Shown here piece after piece: positions 9,521 through 18,506 of a stretch of 64,000 bases of DNA. How positions within the stretch are numbered: the stretch's first letter is position 1; each line of letters opens with the position of its first letter. A program made the translations under genes and the position numbers. Under the pieces are notes generated by a model. The model was not told the origin of the DNA. It saw only the letters and a program-made list of their open reading frames with translations, and searched no databases. Source of the DNA: Candidatus Gastranaerophilales bacterium (lineage in GTDB: Bacteria > Cyanobacteriota > Vampirovibrionia > Gastranaerophilales > Gastranaerophilaceae); the NCBI GenBank assembly GCA_944326465.1, contig CALVEB010000005.1, positions 29,951 through 93,950 on the forward strand, read 5' to 3'.

Positions 9521-10010
9521 TTGCATTTTAGGTTTTGTTATAAGGCGCAATTAAGGCAATCATTGCAGATGCAAGACCGGACTTCGTCCGAAAAGTTAAA
9601 CGGGAATTGCTAAAAGCCGATACTTAGGAATTGTTTGCATTTTTAAGTTTTATCAAAAGGCGGCTTCAAGGCTACCGTTACAGTGTATAAGACCGGACTT
9701 CGTCCGGCCGGCTCGCGTTAAACGGCACCGCTCACAACAACAACGAAAACTGCTTGGTTGCTCGCGATAAACGGGTCTACGGGCTGTTCCGCCGGCTCTA
9801 CGCCGCCGTGTGCGCCCTTCGCCCTTTGCTCGCAATCCGCTCACCGTTTCCGTTGATTGTTGTTCGTCTCTCGCTTCGCTCGTGCCTTTACACAAACAAC
9901 AAACGGAAATTTCTATAAGCCGATACGTAGGGTATGTTGGTATTTTTAAGTCTCATCAAAAGGCGCCATCTAGGCTACTGTTACAGTGTATAAAACCGGA
10001 CTTCGTCCGG
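9521..10010 (+). repeat. Three imperfect copies of an intergenic repeat
   Basis: Each copy starts with TTTTAAG(T)TTTATCAAAAGGCG-type sequence and ends with the hairpin CCGGACTTCGTCCGG (9577-9590, 9693-9707, 9996-10010). Copies 1 and 2 are 116 bp apart. Copies 2 and 3 are 303 bp apart because about 187 bp of GC-rich sequence is inserted. The joining sequence AAGCCGATAC-TAGG recurs before copies 2 and 3. Open frames across the region (both strands) are composed of repeat and low-complexity sequence and are not called as genes. Confidence 0.8.
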
Positions 10011-10016
10011 AAGAAA

Positions 10017-10045
10017 AACCTGATTTCAGTGAAGAAATCAGGTAC
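10017..10045 (+). other. Hairpin at end of repeat block
   Basis: CCTGATTTC and GAAATCAGG pair around AGTGAA, followed by TACAAAATTTG. It could stop read-through from the repeat block but lacks a clean T-tract. Confidence 0.4.
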
Positions 10046-10094
10046 AAAATTTGTAGGGGAAAAATTAATTGGAGTTTATGAAAAAATAAATCTT

Positions 10095-10262
10095 TTATAA
10101 TAGATGCAACGCTTGCCTGTTGGCCATTGCAATAAAGTTCATCTGCGCAAATAGAATCTCTGACTTGTCCTCATAAGGCTGTGCTTGAACCGCTGTCGTT
10201 ATTTGATTACTGTACATATCTTTTAACTTGTCATCAATAGCATTTAAATTCTTAACTGCCAT
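10095..10262 (-). CDS. Small helical protein, 55 aa
   Basis: Starts MAVKNLNAIDDKLKDMYSNQ and ends RQALHLL. There is no signal peptide, and it is rich in Gln, Asn, Ala and Met. AGAGAGG precedes the ATG by 7 nt, and a strong two-box promoter (10297-10356) lies directly upstream, so I consider it real despite its size. No family is recognised. It resembles in style the other small Met/Asn/Gln-rich helical proteins at 29087 and 49343. Function unknown. Confidence 0.7.
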   Translation of the reverse strand: MAVKNLNAIDDKLKDMYSNQITTAVQAQPYEDKSEILFAQMNFIAMANRQALHLL

Positions 10263-10296
10263 ATTCAGCCTCTCTTCTCTTATTTGCTTCTTGTAT

Positions 10297-10356
10297 ATAT
10301 ATAAAGTATATACTCAAGCCTTAATTTCACGTTAGGCATTTCTTGTTACATTTCTT
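10297..10356 (-). promoter_or_regulatory. Two-box promoter, copy A
   Basis: Read on the minus strand: AAGAAATGTAAC (10345-10356), 31 bp, then GTATATACTTTATATAT (10297-10313). The same two boxes with 31 and 32 bp spacing occur at 29494-29553 and 49253-49313. It drives the 55-aa gene. Confidence 0.7.
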
Positions 10357-10440
10357 TACAAAATATTTTAAAAGCGGTAATTAGGGCAATTTTTTCTAAA
10401 GAGGTGTTTTATAATAAATATAGGGGAAAATAGGCGTATT

Positions 10441-12576
10441 ATGCTTGAAAACGATTTATATACAAATAAACAGATACCATACGGCATGCAGACCATAAAC
10501 ACTAATGGTGTGCCAATGTCCGGCCCCGGCGGTGAAGCTATAAAGAAAAGCGTTGATAACAGTTATCTTGCAAATCGTGTAAAACAGAGTGAGGATAATG
10601 GCGCCCTTGTGCCGGCAGCAACACTTGCAACATGGTATGCATTATCACGCGGAATGGATGTGTTTAACAAAAACTGTAACAAAGAGTATGAAAAAACTGC
10701 TTTTGGCAAACTTGGACGTTTCGGAGATTGGTTAACAGAAAAGGTCACAGGCAGCAAACTTGCAAAATCAAACTTTGGTCAATGGGTTGCAAGAGCATAT
10801 AAATCAACGGGAAAATTTATAAATGATAAAATTATCGCTAACAGCGCTATGCTGCGTGCAATAAAAAATACGCCGTCCGAACCGACGAATAAAATGGTTG
10901 TATCCCAGTATAAAGGTCTTTTAGGTTTCCTTTCAATGGATACGGAACAGATATTTAGTTCATTCATAAAACCGGCGAAAACTCCTTTTGAATTAGAGCA
11001 GTACGGGGCAGATAAAAAATTTATTAAAAATCTAAAAAAAGCTATGAATGCGCCGGGGGCTAATTCTTACGCTGTATTAAAAGAAGCTGAAATGAAACTG
11101 CTTGGCATTCCTGAGGCTGATATCAGAAGGTATATACAGGACGGTAAAGTATTATCTCCGAAAAGAGTTGATATCTTAATTCGAAATGCAAAGATATCTA
11201 AACTTGGATTTACGCCGGCTGAATATAAGGCAGTTTCTAAGGATTTCTTAGCAAATTCTGATAAAGTGCTGAAGGCACTTGAAAAAGCATCTAAAAACAA
11301 CGGTAATATGTTTATAAGCCGTATGAGAGGCGGCGGCCCGTTAGGGGCTCTTAAAAATCATTTCTTCGGACGTAAAGTTGGTATAACAGAACTTTATAAC
11401 AAATATCTTGTAACTTTAGGGGCTAAAAACCCTAAACATGCCACAAAATTAGGACGCGGTTTAGCAAAGGCATTCGGTCTTTTCTTGGAAGGTACGACAA
11501 ACAGGTTTGCAGGCGGTAAGCTGGCCGTATTAATGCAGGCAATGATCTTCGGAGATATGCTTGTTAATACATTTAAGGCTCCGAAAGGCGAAAAATTTAA
11601 AACATTTACAGATAGATTTACCAATGACTTTGCATATTTCTTGTGCGCTCCGTTTGGTATTCAGATATTACATAAATTAGGCGGTCTGCAGTATGCCGGC
11701 ATGTCAAAATCTGATCTTGCAAATTATCGTGCAGAATTAAAGCAATTTAACCATAAGGTTGCTACCGGACAGTTGAGCAAAAAAGGCGATTATATAAATG
11801 AATTAGAAAGAATAAAAGGAATGCTAAGAGGCGGACGCAAGAATATATTCTCTAAATTCTTCGGTCGTCTGGCAGAAATAGCAACTGTTGGTCTGGAAAC
11901 AACCAGAGGTTATCACAAAAAAGCAATTAAGCCGGGTATACTTGGCAAATTGAAAGATTTCTTTGTAAATCCAAAATACTACTGGAAAAATTTTGCAGGT
12001 TATCCAATGCGATTAATTCTTGTAATGGGCTTAATAATGCCTCCTTTAGCAACTGCAGCAACAAAAGTTGCACATGCAATATTCGGTCGCCCTACACATT
12101 CTGTGCTGGATGATGAGGAGGAATTGACGCCGGAACAGGAAGAACAACAGAAAATGCAGGAGCTTCTGGCTCAGTTGGAAGCTGAAAAGCAGGCACAACA
12201 AGGACAACAGCCTATAGTTCATACAAGTCCTACAAATTTAATCAATCAGTATTTAGATAGTCAGGCGCAGCAGGCACTTTACCCGCCGGGTCAGCAACCT
12301 GTACCTGTGCAGCAGCCTCAGGCAACAGCGTCTACTGCACCGCAGCCCGTTACGCAGCAGCCTTCAGTGACACCGCAGCAGCCGCAAAATACAATTGCAC
12401 AGGCACCTGCGCAAGCGCAACCTGAGCCGCAAACACCGCAGGAGCCTGTCAGAACCTATATTCCTTCTCCGGCCGGAGTTGTTATAGGACAGGTTGATAC
12501 AAGTAAAGCTGATGCTGCAATGGCAAATGCTGATATCGCAGAAAAACTCGCGCGTGAAGCTCTTGCTTACGGTTAG
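10441..12576 (+). CDS. Lineage-restricted membrane-associated protein with Gln/Pro-rich tail
   Basis: 711 aa, no family recognised. Residues 1-530 are basic and mixed, with several hydrophobic stretches (for example near FLSMDTEQIF, GGKLAVLMQAMIFGDML, and YPMRLILVMGLIMPPL). Residues about 555-670 form an acidic then Gln/Pro/Ala-rich low-complexity region, probably disordered. A final short helix follows (KADAAMANADIAEKLAREAL). TATAAT at 10410-10415 is a likely -10. It may belong to the same broad class as the membrane protein at 15414, but no clear sequence match was established. Function unknown. Confidence 0.7.
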   Translation: MLENDLYTNKQIPYGMQTINTNGVPMSGPGGEAIKKSVDNSYLANRVKQSEDNGALVPAATLATWYALSRGMDVFNKNCNKEYEKTAFGKLGRFGDWLTEKVTGSKLAKSNFGQWVARAYKSTGKFINDKIIANSAMLRAIKNTPSEPTNKMVVSQYKGLLGFLSMDTEQIFSSFIKPAKTPFELEQYGADKKFIKNLKKAMNAPGANSYAVLKEAEMKLLGIPEADIRRYIQDGKVLSPKRVDILIRNAKISKLGFTPAEYKAVSKDFLANSDKVLKALEKASKNNGNMFISRMRGGGPLGALKNHFFGRKVGITELYNKYLVTLGAKNPKHATKLGRGLAKAFGLFLEGTTNRFAGGKLAVLMQAMIFGDMLVNTFKAPKGEKFKTFTDRFTNDFAYFLCAPFGIQILHKLGGLQYAGMSKSDLANYRAELKQFNHKVATGQLSKKGDYINELERIKGMLRGGRKNIFSKFFGRLAEIATVGLETTRGYHKKAIKPGILGKLKDFFVNPKYYWKNFAGYPMRLILVMGLIMPPLATAATKVAHAIFGRPTHSVLDDEEELTPEQEEQQKMQELLAQLEAEKQAQQGQQPIVHTSPTNLINQYLDSQAQQALYPPGQQPVPVQQPQATASTAPQPVTQQPSVTPQQPQNTIAQAPAQAQPEPQTPQEPVRTYIPSPAGVVIGQVDTSKADAAMANADIAEKLAREALAYG

Positions 12577-12580
12577 TCTC

Positions 12581-12609
12581 TTGCCTCTATTTGAATAATA
12601 TGCTATAAT
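12581..12609 (+). promoter_or_regulatory. Promoter for the 159-aa gene
   Basis: TTGCCT (12581-12586), 17 bp, TATAAT (12604-12609). Good housekeeping-type spacing, with transcription expected near 12616. Confidence 0.6.
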
Positions 12610-12633
12610 CTATTCGTTAAGAGGATTTATAGC

Positions 12634-13113
12634 ATGAAAAATTTTGATTACAAAAAATTAGCACTTGAATTTCGCAGTGAGGCGGAAAAAAATTTACCTG
12701 TTGATATAGAGGAAAATCATAAAAATATCTTTCTTGATACAATTTATAAATTTTCGCTCATAACCGGTGAGGCAATGGCTAAGGATAAAAATGTTAAATC
12801 TCCGATGGATGCTATGGTTATGACACAGATACTTTCAGAATGGACTTTTCACAAGTACATTGATCTTTTGCGTTCAGAAATTCCAGAACGTTATCATGAA
12901 AGTATTTTACAAAAAGTTGGTTTTACAATTTATGAGATAGCAATGCAGGCATTACTTCAAAAGCTTCCTTATGATGATATTTGTGCTCTTGTGGAGCATC
13001 ACGTAAATAAAGCTTTTGACAGAGCCTGTGAAGGACTTGTAAATAATGGTGTTATTAGCCGTGAAGCCTGCGATACGGCACTTGCTCAATGTAATATTAA
13101 TAATTTGAGATAG
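12634..13113 (+). CDS. Hypothetical helical protein, 159 aa
   Basis: No family recognised. The protein is soluble and helical with no signal peptide or metal motif. AAGAGG lies upstream of the ATG and a good promoter lies at 12581-12609. It sits directly before the leader RNA and CpaE/CpaF-like pair, so a link to that system is possible but only positional. Confidence 0.7.
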   Translation: MKNFDYKKLALEFRSEAEKNLPVDIEENHKNIFLDTIYKFSLITGEAMAKDKNVKSPMDAMVMTQILSEWTFHKYIDLLRSEIPERYHESILQKVGFTIYEIAMQALLQKLPYDDICALVEHHVNKAFDRACEGLVNNGVISREACDTALAQCNINNLR

Positions 13114-13129
13114 GCAGGCAGCTTGTATT

Positions 13130-13156
13130 TTGACAAAAAATATGTTATGATATTAT
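13130..13156 (+). promoter_or_regulatory. Possible promoter for leader RNA and cpaE-like gene
   Basis: TTGACA at 13130-13135 is a consensus -35. TATTAT at 13151-13156 is the best -10, but at only 15 bp; TATGAT at 13146 is too close. It would give a leader of about 190 nt before the next gene. Confidence 0.4.
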
Positions 13157-13159
13157 TGC

Positions 13160-13352
13160 TCTGTGCGGATGTTAATTTTGTTCCTACATTTTTTATAAAA
13201 GGGAGAATTGACTCTAACGGCATTGAAGTATACCCGCCGATTGAAAAATCGCCAGCGGGAAACGGATTTTCCGAGGCGTTCACCCACCTGCGAGACCAGC
13301 AGGTAACAAAATCGCATTTGCACAGGGTTTCTTATAAAAAACGGCGGGTGGT
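13160..13352 (+). ncRNA. Structured leader RNA (candidate switch or 6S-like rod)
   Basis: Three hairpins are visible. CCCGC (13233-13237) pairs with GCGGG (13255-13259) and encloses CGATT-GAAA-AATCG. CGGA and TCCG follow near 13263. ACCTGC and GCAGGT (around 13286-13303) enclose GAGACCA. Alternatively, ACCCGCCG (13232-13239) pairs with CGGCGGGT (13342-13349), which is the ribosome-binding region of the gene starting at 13353. The two pairings exclude each other. I do not recognise a known riboswitch class; a 6S-like rod is the main alternative. Confidence 0.45.
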
Positions 13353-14483
13353 ATGGTGATTTCTACAATTATTTTGTCTGACTCTGAAGAAAAAGTTCTA
13401 AAAAATTATCTGGCTGCGCATAATGAGTTTAAAATACTTGCAGAAACTGAGGATTCCGATAAAATATATGATGCAGTAAAAGAATTGTCGTCCTGCGTTT
13501 TGTTTGTTAATCTTGATTATACAGAAGAAGATTTTCATTTTATTTCATCTTTGACAGACAAATATAAGGATTTGCGTATTATTGCCTATACTCAGACGCC
13601 TTCTGTGGATTTGATGATTAAGACTCTCCGCGCAGGTGCGTCAGCTTTGCTTACAAAACCGTTTTTACAATCAGAATTTGATACTGCTATTGAAAAAGTA
13701 AAAAATGATTTATTACACAACAAAAAAGTTAAATCAAAATGCAGAATTATTACTGTATTTTCAAATAAAGGCGGGATTGGTAAGACATCCATTGCCTCTA
13801 ATCTTGCCCTTGAACTTGCAAAAATCACCAGAGAAGACGTTGCACTTGTTGATTTGAATTTTCAACTCGGGGATGTGACAACCTTCTGGGATTTAAAACC
13901 AACCTTTGATTTGACTTATATGGTGAATAATCTGGATAAATTGAACAAGGATTTTTTGCTAAATACTTTAGAGCGCTACAAAAATACATCTTTACATATA
14001 CTGGCAGATCCTCCGTATTTTACGGGGGCAGACAATATTTCTGCTGCACAGATAACGGGTTTGCTTGAGGCCTTAAAATCAGCGTTTTCTTATGTTGTGA
14101 TTGATACATCGGCCGGTTTTGATGACAAAACAATGACTGCAGTAAAGAATTCTGATCTTACCTTGCTTGTGACTGTCGCTAATCTTCCGGCACTTAGAAA
14201 TTCGCAGCGCTGTCTTGAACTTTTTGCCTCTCAGGTGGAAAATAAAGACAATATTCAAGTTGTCGTAAACAGATATATGGAAAACGACGAAATAACAATT
14301 GAGGATATTGAAAAGTTACTGGGACAAAATATTTTTGAAAAAGTGCCTAACAATTATTTTACAATGATGTCAGCCATAAATAAAGGTATGCCGGTATCAG
14401 AAATAAACAAGGATTCTAATGTCGCAAAAGCCTATAAACAGCTTGCATTAAGAGTTTCTGATTTTGTATACAGATTAAAGTAA
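13353..14483 (+). CDS. CpaE/TadZ-like protein: receiver-like domain plus ParA/MinD-type ATPase
   Basis: 376 aa. Residues 1-120 look like a response-regulator receiver, with acidic residues near 10-12, Asp55 in VNLDY and the conserved Lys-Pro in LTKPF (102-103). Residues 130-376 are a ParA/MinD-type ATPase with deviant Walker A KGGIGKT (139-145), VDLNFQLGDVT, and VVIDTSAGFD (Walker B). CpaE/TadZ proteins position pilus or secretion machines at the membrane. It overlaps the leader RNA through its weak ribosome site GGGTGG, and is followed 11 nt later by a CpaF-like gene. This makes a Tad-type or type IV filament role more likely than cell division. Confidence 0.8.
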   Translation: MVISTIILSDSEEKVLKNYLAAHNEFKILAETEDSDKIYDAVKELSSCVLFVNLDYTEEDFHFISSLTDKYKDLRIIAYTQTPSVDLMIKTLRAGASALLTKPFLQSEFDTAIEKVKNDLLHNKKVKSKCRIITVFSNKGGIGKTSIASNLALELAKITREDVALVDLNFQLGDVTTFWDLKPTFDLTYMVNNLDKLNKDFLLNTLERYKNTSLHILADPPYFTGADNISAAQITGLLEALKSAFSYVVIDTSAGFDDKTMTAVKNSDLTLLVTVANLPALRNSQRCLELFASQVENKDNIQVVVNRYMENDEITIEDIEKLLGQNIFEKVPNNYFTMMSAINKGMPVSEINKDSNVAKAYKQLALRVSDFVYRLK

Positions 14484-14494
14484 AAGAGGGACAA

Positions 14495-15439
14495 ATGGGA
14501 CTAAAAGACAGATTTAAAAATTTTCCGCCTGAAATTGTAAAAACTGCTGAAGAAGATTTTATACCGGCAGAGTTAAAGTCTGTTGCTGTGATACCTGATT
14601 ACGGCCGTTCAATTGAAGATTGCCAGCCGGTAGAGGCCGCCATAACAGATGACCTTTCTCAATACATCAATGATCCTGTTGTTTCAAAAATAGTTGTGGC
14701 GGGAGATGTTGCAGCAATTTACCGCGGTGAAAATCTGTCCGAAAAAATTACTCTACTGAATCCTGAACTTTCTTTTATTAAAAAAGACAAAACTGTTTTT
14801 AGATACACTGACGGTAATTTAATTATCTCAGGTATTCTTCCGCCTGCTGCCGCTAAACAATGTATTACAATTGAGAAAATTCAAGTTTTGACGCCTGTTG
14901 AATTGATTAATAAAAATATAATTAGCAAAGCACGTTATGAATTTATTCAAAAAGGCGTACAGGCGCGGAAAAACTTTATATTTGCAGATAGTACTGCATT
15001 GATTAATACACTTGTTAACGGATTGCCAAAAAACAGTTTTACGATTATTCAGGATCTGGAACTTATAAAATCCGATAATAGTAATATGAATTTTAATGTT
15101 ACGAATTTGTCTGAAAAAGAATTTAAAACACTTATGGATATTGCACTTGATATAGAATCCGATTATTTGATATGCAATATTGCTGATGAAAACAAAACAT
15201 CGAAAGTTTTATGCGCCGGTGCAGAACGATCCGGTAAAATCTTTGGTATAGATACAGTAAATGCGCAGGCTGCCTTATTGCAGGTTATAAATATGATTAT
15301 GACAACAATGCACTGTAATGAAAAAATTGCAAAATCAAAACTTTTGCACAGTTTTAATTACATAGTTGATAAGAGCGGCATTTATGTAATTACGCCGGCT
15401 AAAACATCAATTATTACGTTGAAGGCTGTGCCTGTTTAG
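14495..15439 (+). CDS. Degenerate CpaF/TadA-like secretion ATPase homologue (no Walker A)
   Basis: 314 aa. The arrangement follows CpaF/TadA. VVSKIVVAGDVAAIYRGENL matches the domain that in active enzymes reads SEIMVNGPDxIYVE. GILPPAAAKQCITIEKI matches the PPLAxxGPxLTIRKF segment. ARKNFIFADSTALINTL (157-173) sits where the P-loop RKNILISGGTGSGKTT should be, but there is no Gly-Lys-Thr. It therefore probably cannot hydrolyse ATP and may act as a structural partner or regulator. It follows the CpaE-like gene in one operon. The match is from memory of the family, so a distant misassignment is possible. Confidence 0.6.
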   Translation: MGLKDRFKNFPPEIVKTAEEDFIPAELKSVAVIPDYGRSIEDCQPVEAAITDDLSQYINDPVVSKIVVAGDVAAIYRGENLSEKITLLNPELSFIKKDKTVFRYTDGNLIISGILPPAAAKQCITIEKIQVLTPVELINKNIISKARYEFIQKGVQARKNFIFADSTALINTLVNGLPKNSFTIIQDLELIKSDNSNMNFNVTNLSEKEFKTLMDIALDIESDYLICNIADENKTSKVLCAGAERSGKIFGIDTVNAQAALLQVINMIMTTMHCNEKIAKSKLLHSFNYIVDKSGIYVITPAKTSIITLKAVPV

Positions 15440-16424
15440 GCTTTTCTTTTTGTGCTTTTTCAGTGTTATTTTTGTCCATCTCGTTAAACGTGCGCTTAAA
15501 TCTGGTATTATGAACAAAGCCTTTTGTGATTTCGTCAATACCTAAATCCAGATATTTGTTCACAATAACTTTCTCTACAAAATGATTGACCGGTTTACTC
15601 AGGAAAATTATCGGAACAAAGCCGCCCAGTGTTTTTAATATTTTGTTCTTGAATATATTCATATTCTGCAGTTTTTGCAAAGATGTTTTGAGAGCCGGTG
15701 TAAAATTAGTTTCGCCGAATATTTTTAATCCGGTTACTGATTTCAGGTAATCCTTTTTTATCATGCGGGGAACATTTTGAAAATTGTTATTAGTCAAATT
15801 TTGCTTTAATTCGTACATTTTATCAGCATTTTTAAAGGCAAAGTTGATGATTTTGTCTTCATTATTTACTGTGAGTGCGCTTTTTACGAGGTTTAATTTG
15901 AATAGCCGCTTGAAAAAATTGGTTTCATTTTTTTCGTGTTTGTAATTTTTGATTCGAGCTCTGAGTGTTGTTTCAAGCACCTGTTTAAATTTATCGGGAT
16001 CATAGAAATTTTCGCCTTCAATCTGTGATAAAATTTCTCGTGTGTGTTTGAATACAGCATCTTTTGCGTTAGTTGAAATACCGTCTTTTGTCAGTCTAGC
16101 AAGCGGAGATACAAGGTTTTGCGCGCAGAATATTAAAAGCGGCATGAAAAGATAGCCGGAAATCCCCTGATAAATTGTGCGTTCAAATGCTCTTTTGGCG
16201 CTCGGGTCAAATTTGTTTTTATCGTTTTTGTATTTGTCATAAATATCAGCCCCGAGATACATAAGAGCAGGTGCCCACAGCGCTGTACCCACTTTCGGTG
16301 CTATTTCAATTATTGCCGTACCTATTTCGTTAGAGTATGAGGCAGCAACTAAAAGCGGATTTTTAAGCGGGTCTTTATATGGTTTATTTTTGGGTATTTC
16401 GTTATGTACCGGCTGTGATATCAC
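15414..16424 (-). CDS. Lineage-restricted membrane protein
   Basis: 336 aa, no family recognised. Hydrophobic stretches occur near residues 28-60 (LLVAASYSNEIG to WAPALMYLGADIY), 95-115 (ISGYLFMPLLIFCAQNL) and 270-290 (GGFVPIIFLSKPVNHF). The rest is basic and helical. Its 3' end overlaps the convergent CpaF-like gene by 26 bp, so there is no terminator between them. Confidence 0.65.
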   Translation of the reverse strand: MISQPVHNEIPKNKPYKDPLKNPLLVAASYSNEIGTAIIEIAPKVGTALWAPALMYLGADIYDKYKNDKNKFDPSAKRAFERTIYQGISGYLFMPLLIFCAQNLVSPLARLTKDGISTNAKDAVFKHTREILSQIEGENFYDPDKFKQVLETTLRARIKNYKHEKNETNFFKRLFKLNLVKSALTVNNEDKIINFAFKNADKMYELKQNLTNNNFQNVPRMIKKDYLKSVTGLKIFGETNFTPALKTSLQKLQNMNIFKNKILKTLGGFVPIIFLSKPVNHFVEKVIVNKYLDLGIDEITKGFVHNTRFKRTFNEMDKNNTEKAQKEKPKQAQPST

Positions 16425-16514
16425 GTTTTTTTCCTCTGTACTTATATTATTATAAGACAGCTAAATAAAAAACTTGCTAGTTTTTTTGTAAAATTTTGTA
16501 TCTTGCGTTAGAAT

Positions 16515-18506
16515 ATGGGTATGGAAAAACGATTTAAAATACATTCAAAATATTCTCCGGGCGGAGATCAACCGGCCGCAATTGAAAAACTTGTTAACGG
16601 TCTGAATGAAGGTGATGATGCGCAAACACTTCTCGGGATAACGGGTTCGGGTAAAACATTTACCATAGCAAATGTAATTGAGCGCGTGCAAAAGCCGACT
16701 CTGATTATTGCGCATAATAAAACGCTTGCGGCACAGCTTTACAATGAATTTAAGGAACTCTTTCCTGAGAATGCTGTTGAATATTTTATTAGTTATTACG
16801 ATTACTACCAGCCTGAAGCGTATATTCCGCGTACTGATACTTATATTGAAAAATCTGCTTCCATTAATGATGAAATAGACCGTTTACGTCATAATTCAAC
16901 AAGAAGTTTGTATGAACGTAATGATGTAATAATTGTTGCGTCTGTAAGCTGTATTTACGGTTTGGGGCTGCCGGAAAATTATTTTAAAGGCTCTGTTGAA
17001 TTAAAAGTCGGTGATATGGTTGATCGTGATGATTTGCTAAAACATCTTGTGAGTGTTCAGTATACAAGAAATGATATGGTATTGGAGCGTTCAACCTTTC
17101 GCGCGCGCGGTGATATTGTCGAAATTATGCCGGCTTATGAGAAAGTTGTTACCCGTATTTACTTTTTCGGTGATGAAATCGAAAAGATAATAAGAATCGA
17201 TAATGTATCAGGAGAAATTCTTGAAACGCCTGAAAGTGTTGTTATTTACCCTGCTGTACACTATCTGTCTTATGATGAAAATGTTGATGACACAATTGCT
17301 TTAATCAGACAGGAATTAAAAGACAGATTAGCTGTTTTGAATAGCCAGAATAAACTGATTGAGGCCCAGCGTCTTGAGCAGCGCGTTAACTACGATATTG
17401 AAATGATTAAGGAAATGGGGTACTGTTCCGGTATTGAAAACTACTCAAGAATAATCGAAAGACGAGCTCCGGGTACTCATCCGGCAACGCTTCTGGATTA
17501 TTTCCGCGGCGATTTTTTAACCGTAATTGATGAATCCCATGTAACGCTTCCGCAGTTGAAAGGAATGTGCCGCGGTGATGCAGCCCGCAAAGATGTTTTG
17601 ATTGAATACGGTTTCAGGCTTCCGTGTGCAAAAGACAACAGGCCGTTAACAAGTGATGAATTTTTTGCAAAAGTCGGTCAGAAAATTTATATATCTGCAA
17701 CGCCGGGAGAATTTGAGCGCTCTACCTCAGCGCAGCTTGTTGAACAGATTATCCGTCCGACCGGTCTTGTTGACCCTAAAATTCATATAAGACCGATTGA
17801 TACCCAGATTAATGATTTAAAAGCCGAAATTAAAAAGCGTGCTGATAAAAATGAACGGGTACTTATTACCACTCTGACAAAGAAAATGGCCGAAGATTTA
17901 ACAGATTTCTTTATTCAGGAAGGAATTCGTGTTCGATATTTGCACAGTGAAATTCAATCAATTGAACGAGTTGAAATATTACGCGATTTACGATTAGGCG
18001 AATTTGACGTTCTTATCGGCGTAAACCTTTTGCGTGAAGGTCTTGATATTCCGGAAGTTTCACTTGTTGCGATTATGGATGCTGATAAAGAAGGATTTTT
18101 GCGTTCAGAAACGAGTTTAATCCAGACAATCGGACGAGCTGCGCGTAATGCCTGCGGGGAAGTTATTATGTATGCTGACAGAATAACTGAATCCATGGAA
18201 AAAGCTATTAATGAAACAGAACGCCGCCGCAAAATCCAGCTTGAATATAACAAAAAATACGGTATTATCCCGCAAACAATCAAAAAGCCTATTGAAAATA
18301 ACCTTCTCTCCCTTGTTGCAAGTTACCGCGATTTAGAAGATATTGTTGCAGAAGAAATGGTTGAACTAGGGGTTGAGAAAAAAGATTTGCCAAAACTTAT
18401 TGATAAATTGGAAAAAGACATGCATAAAGCAGCCAAAATTCTTGACTTTGAGCGTGCGGCTGAAATACGCGACAAGCTGAAAAAATTACGCGAAATGGTT
18501 AAATAG
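16515..18506 (+). CDS. uvrB: Excinuclease ABC subunit B
   Basis: 663 aa. DNA-damage-verifying helicase of nucleotide excision repair. Walker A is GITGSGKT (41-48), followed by the beta-hairpin region [16 protein letters not shown]. Walker B is in [14 protein letters not shown], and motif VI in QTIGRAARN. The C-terminal UVR domain ([20 protein letters not shown]) contacts UvrA and UvrC. Full length. Start is at 16515 or two codons later; neither has a strong ribosome site. It overlaps the convergent downstream membrane-protein gene by 8 bp. Confidence 0.97.
   Translation: MGMEKRFKIHSKYSPGGDQPAAIEKLVNGLNEGDDAQTLLGITGSGKTFTIANVIERVQKPTLIIAHNKTLAAQLYNEFKELFPENAVEYFISYYDYYQPEAYIPRTDTYIEKSASINDEIDRLRHNSTRSLYERNDVIIVASVSCIYGLGLPENYFKGSVELKVGDMVDRDDLLKHLVSVQYTRNDMVLERSTFRARGDIVEIMPAYEKVVTRIYFFGDEIEKIIRIDNVSGEILETPESVVIYPAVHYLSYDENVDDTIALIRQELKDRLAVLNSQNKLIEAQRLEQRVNYDIEMIKEMGYCSGIENYSRIIERRAPGTHPATLLDYFRGDFLTVIDESHVTLPQLKGMCRGDAARKDVLIEYGFRLPCAKDNRPLTSDEFFAKVGQKIYISATPGEFERSTSAQLVEQIIRPTGLVDPKIHIRPIDTQINDLKAEIKKRADKNERVLITTLTKKMAEDLTDFFIQEGIRVRYLHSEIQSIERVEILRDLRLGEFDVLIGVNLLREGLDIPEVSLVAIMDADKEGFLRSETSLIQTIGRAARNACGEVIMYADRITESMEKAINETERRRKIQLEYNKKYGIIPQTIKKPIENNLLSLVASYRDLEDIVAEEMVELGVEKKDLPKLIDKLEKDMHKAAKILDFERAAEIRDKLKKLREMVK

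Noticed and set aside
9653..10100. Open frames on both strands across the repeat block after rseP
   Set aside because: They are made of repeat units and Arg/Ser-rich low-complexity sequence, have no ribosome site, and overlap each other.
13123..13359. A 78-codon open frame before the CpaE-like gene
   Set aside because: It covers the structured leader RNA, has no ribosome binding site and overlaps the real start at 13353.
13353..14483. Cell-division MinD
   Set aside because: It has an N-terminal receiver-like domain and a CpaF-like neighbour, and no minC or minE; CpaE/TadZ fits better.
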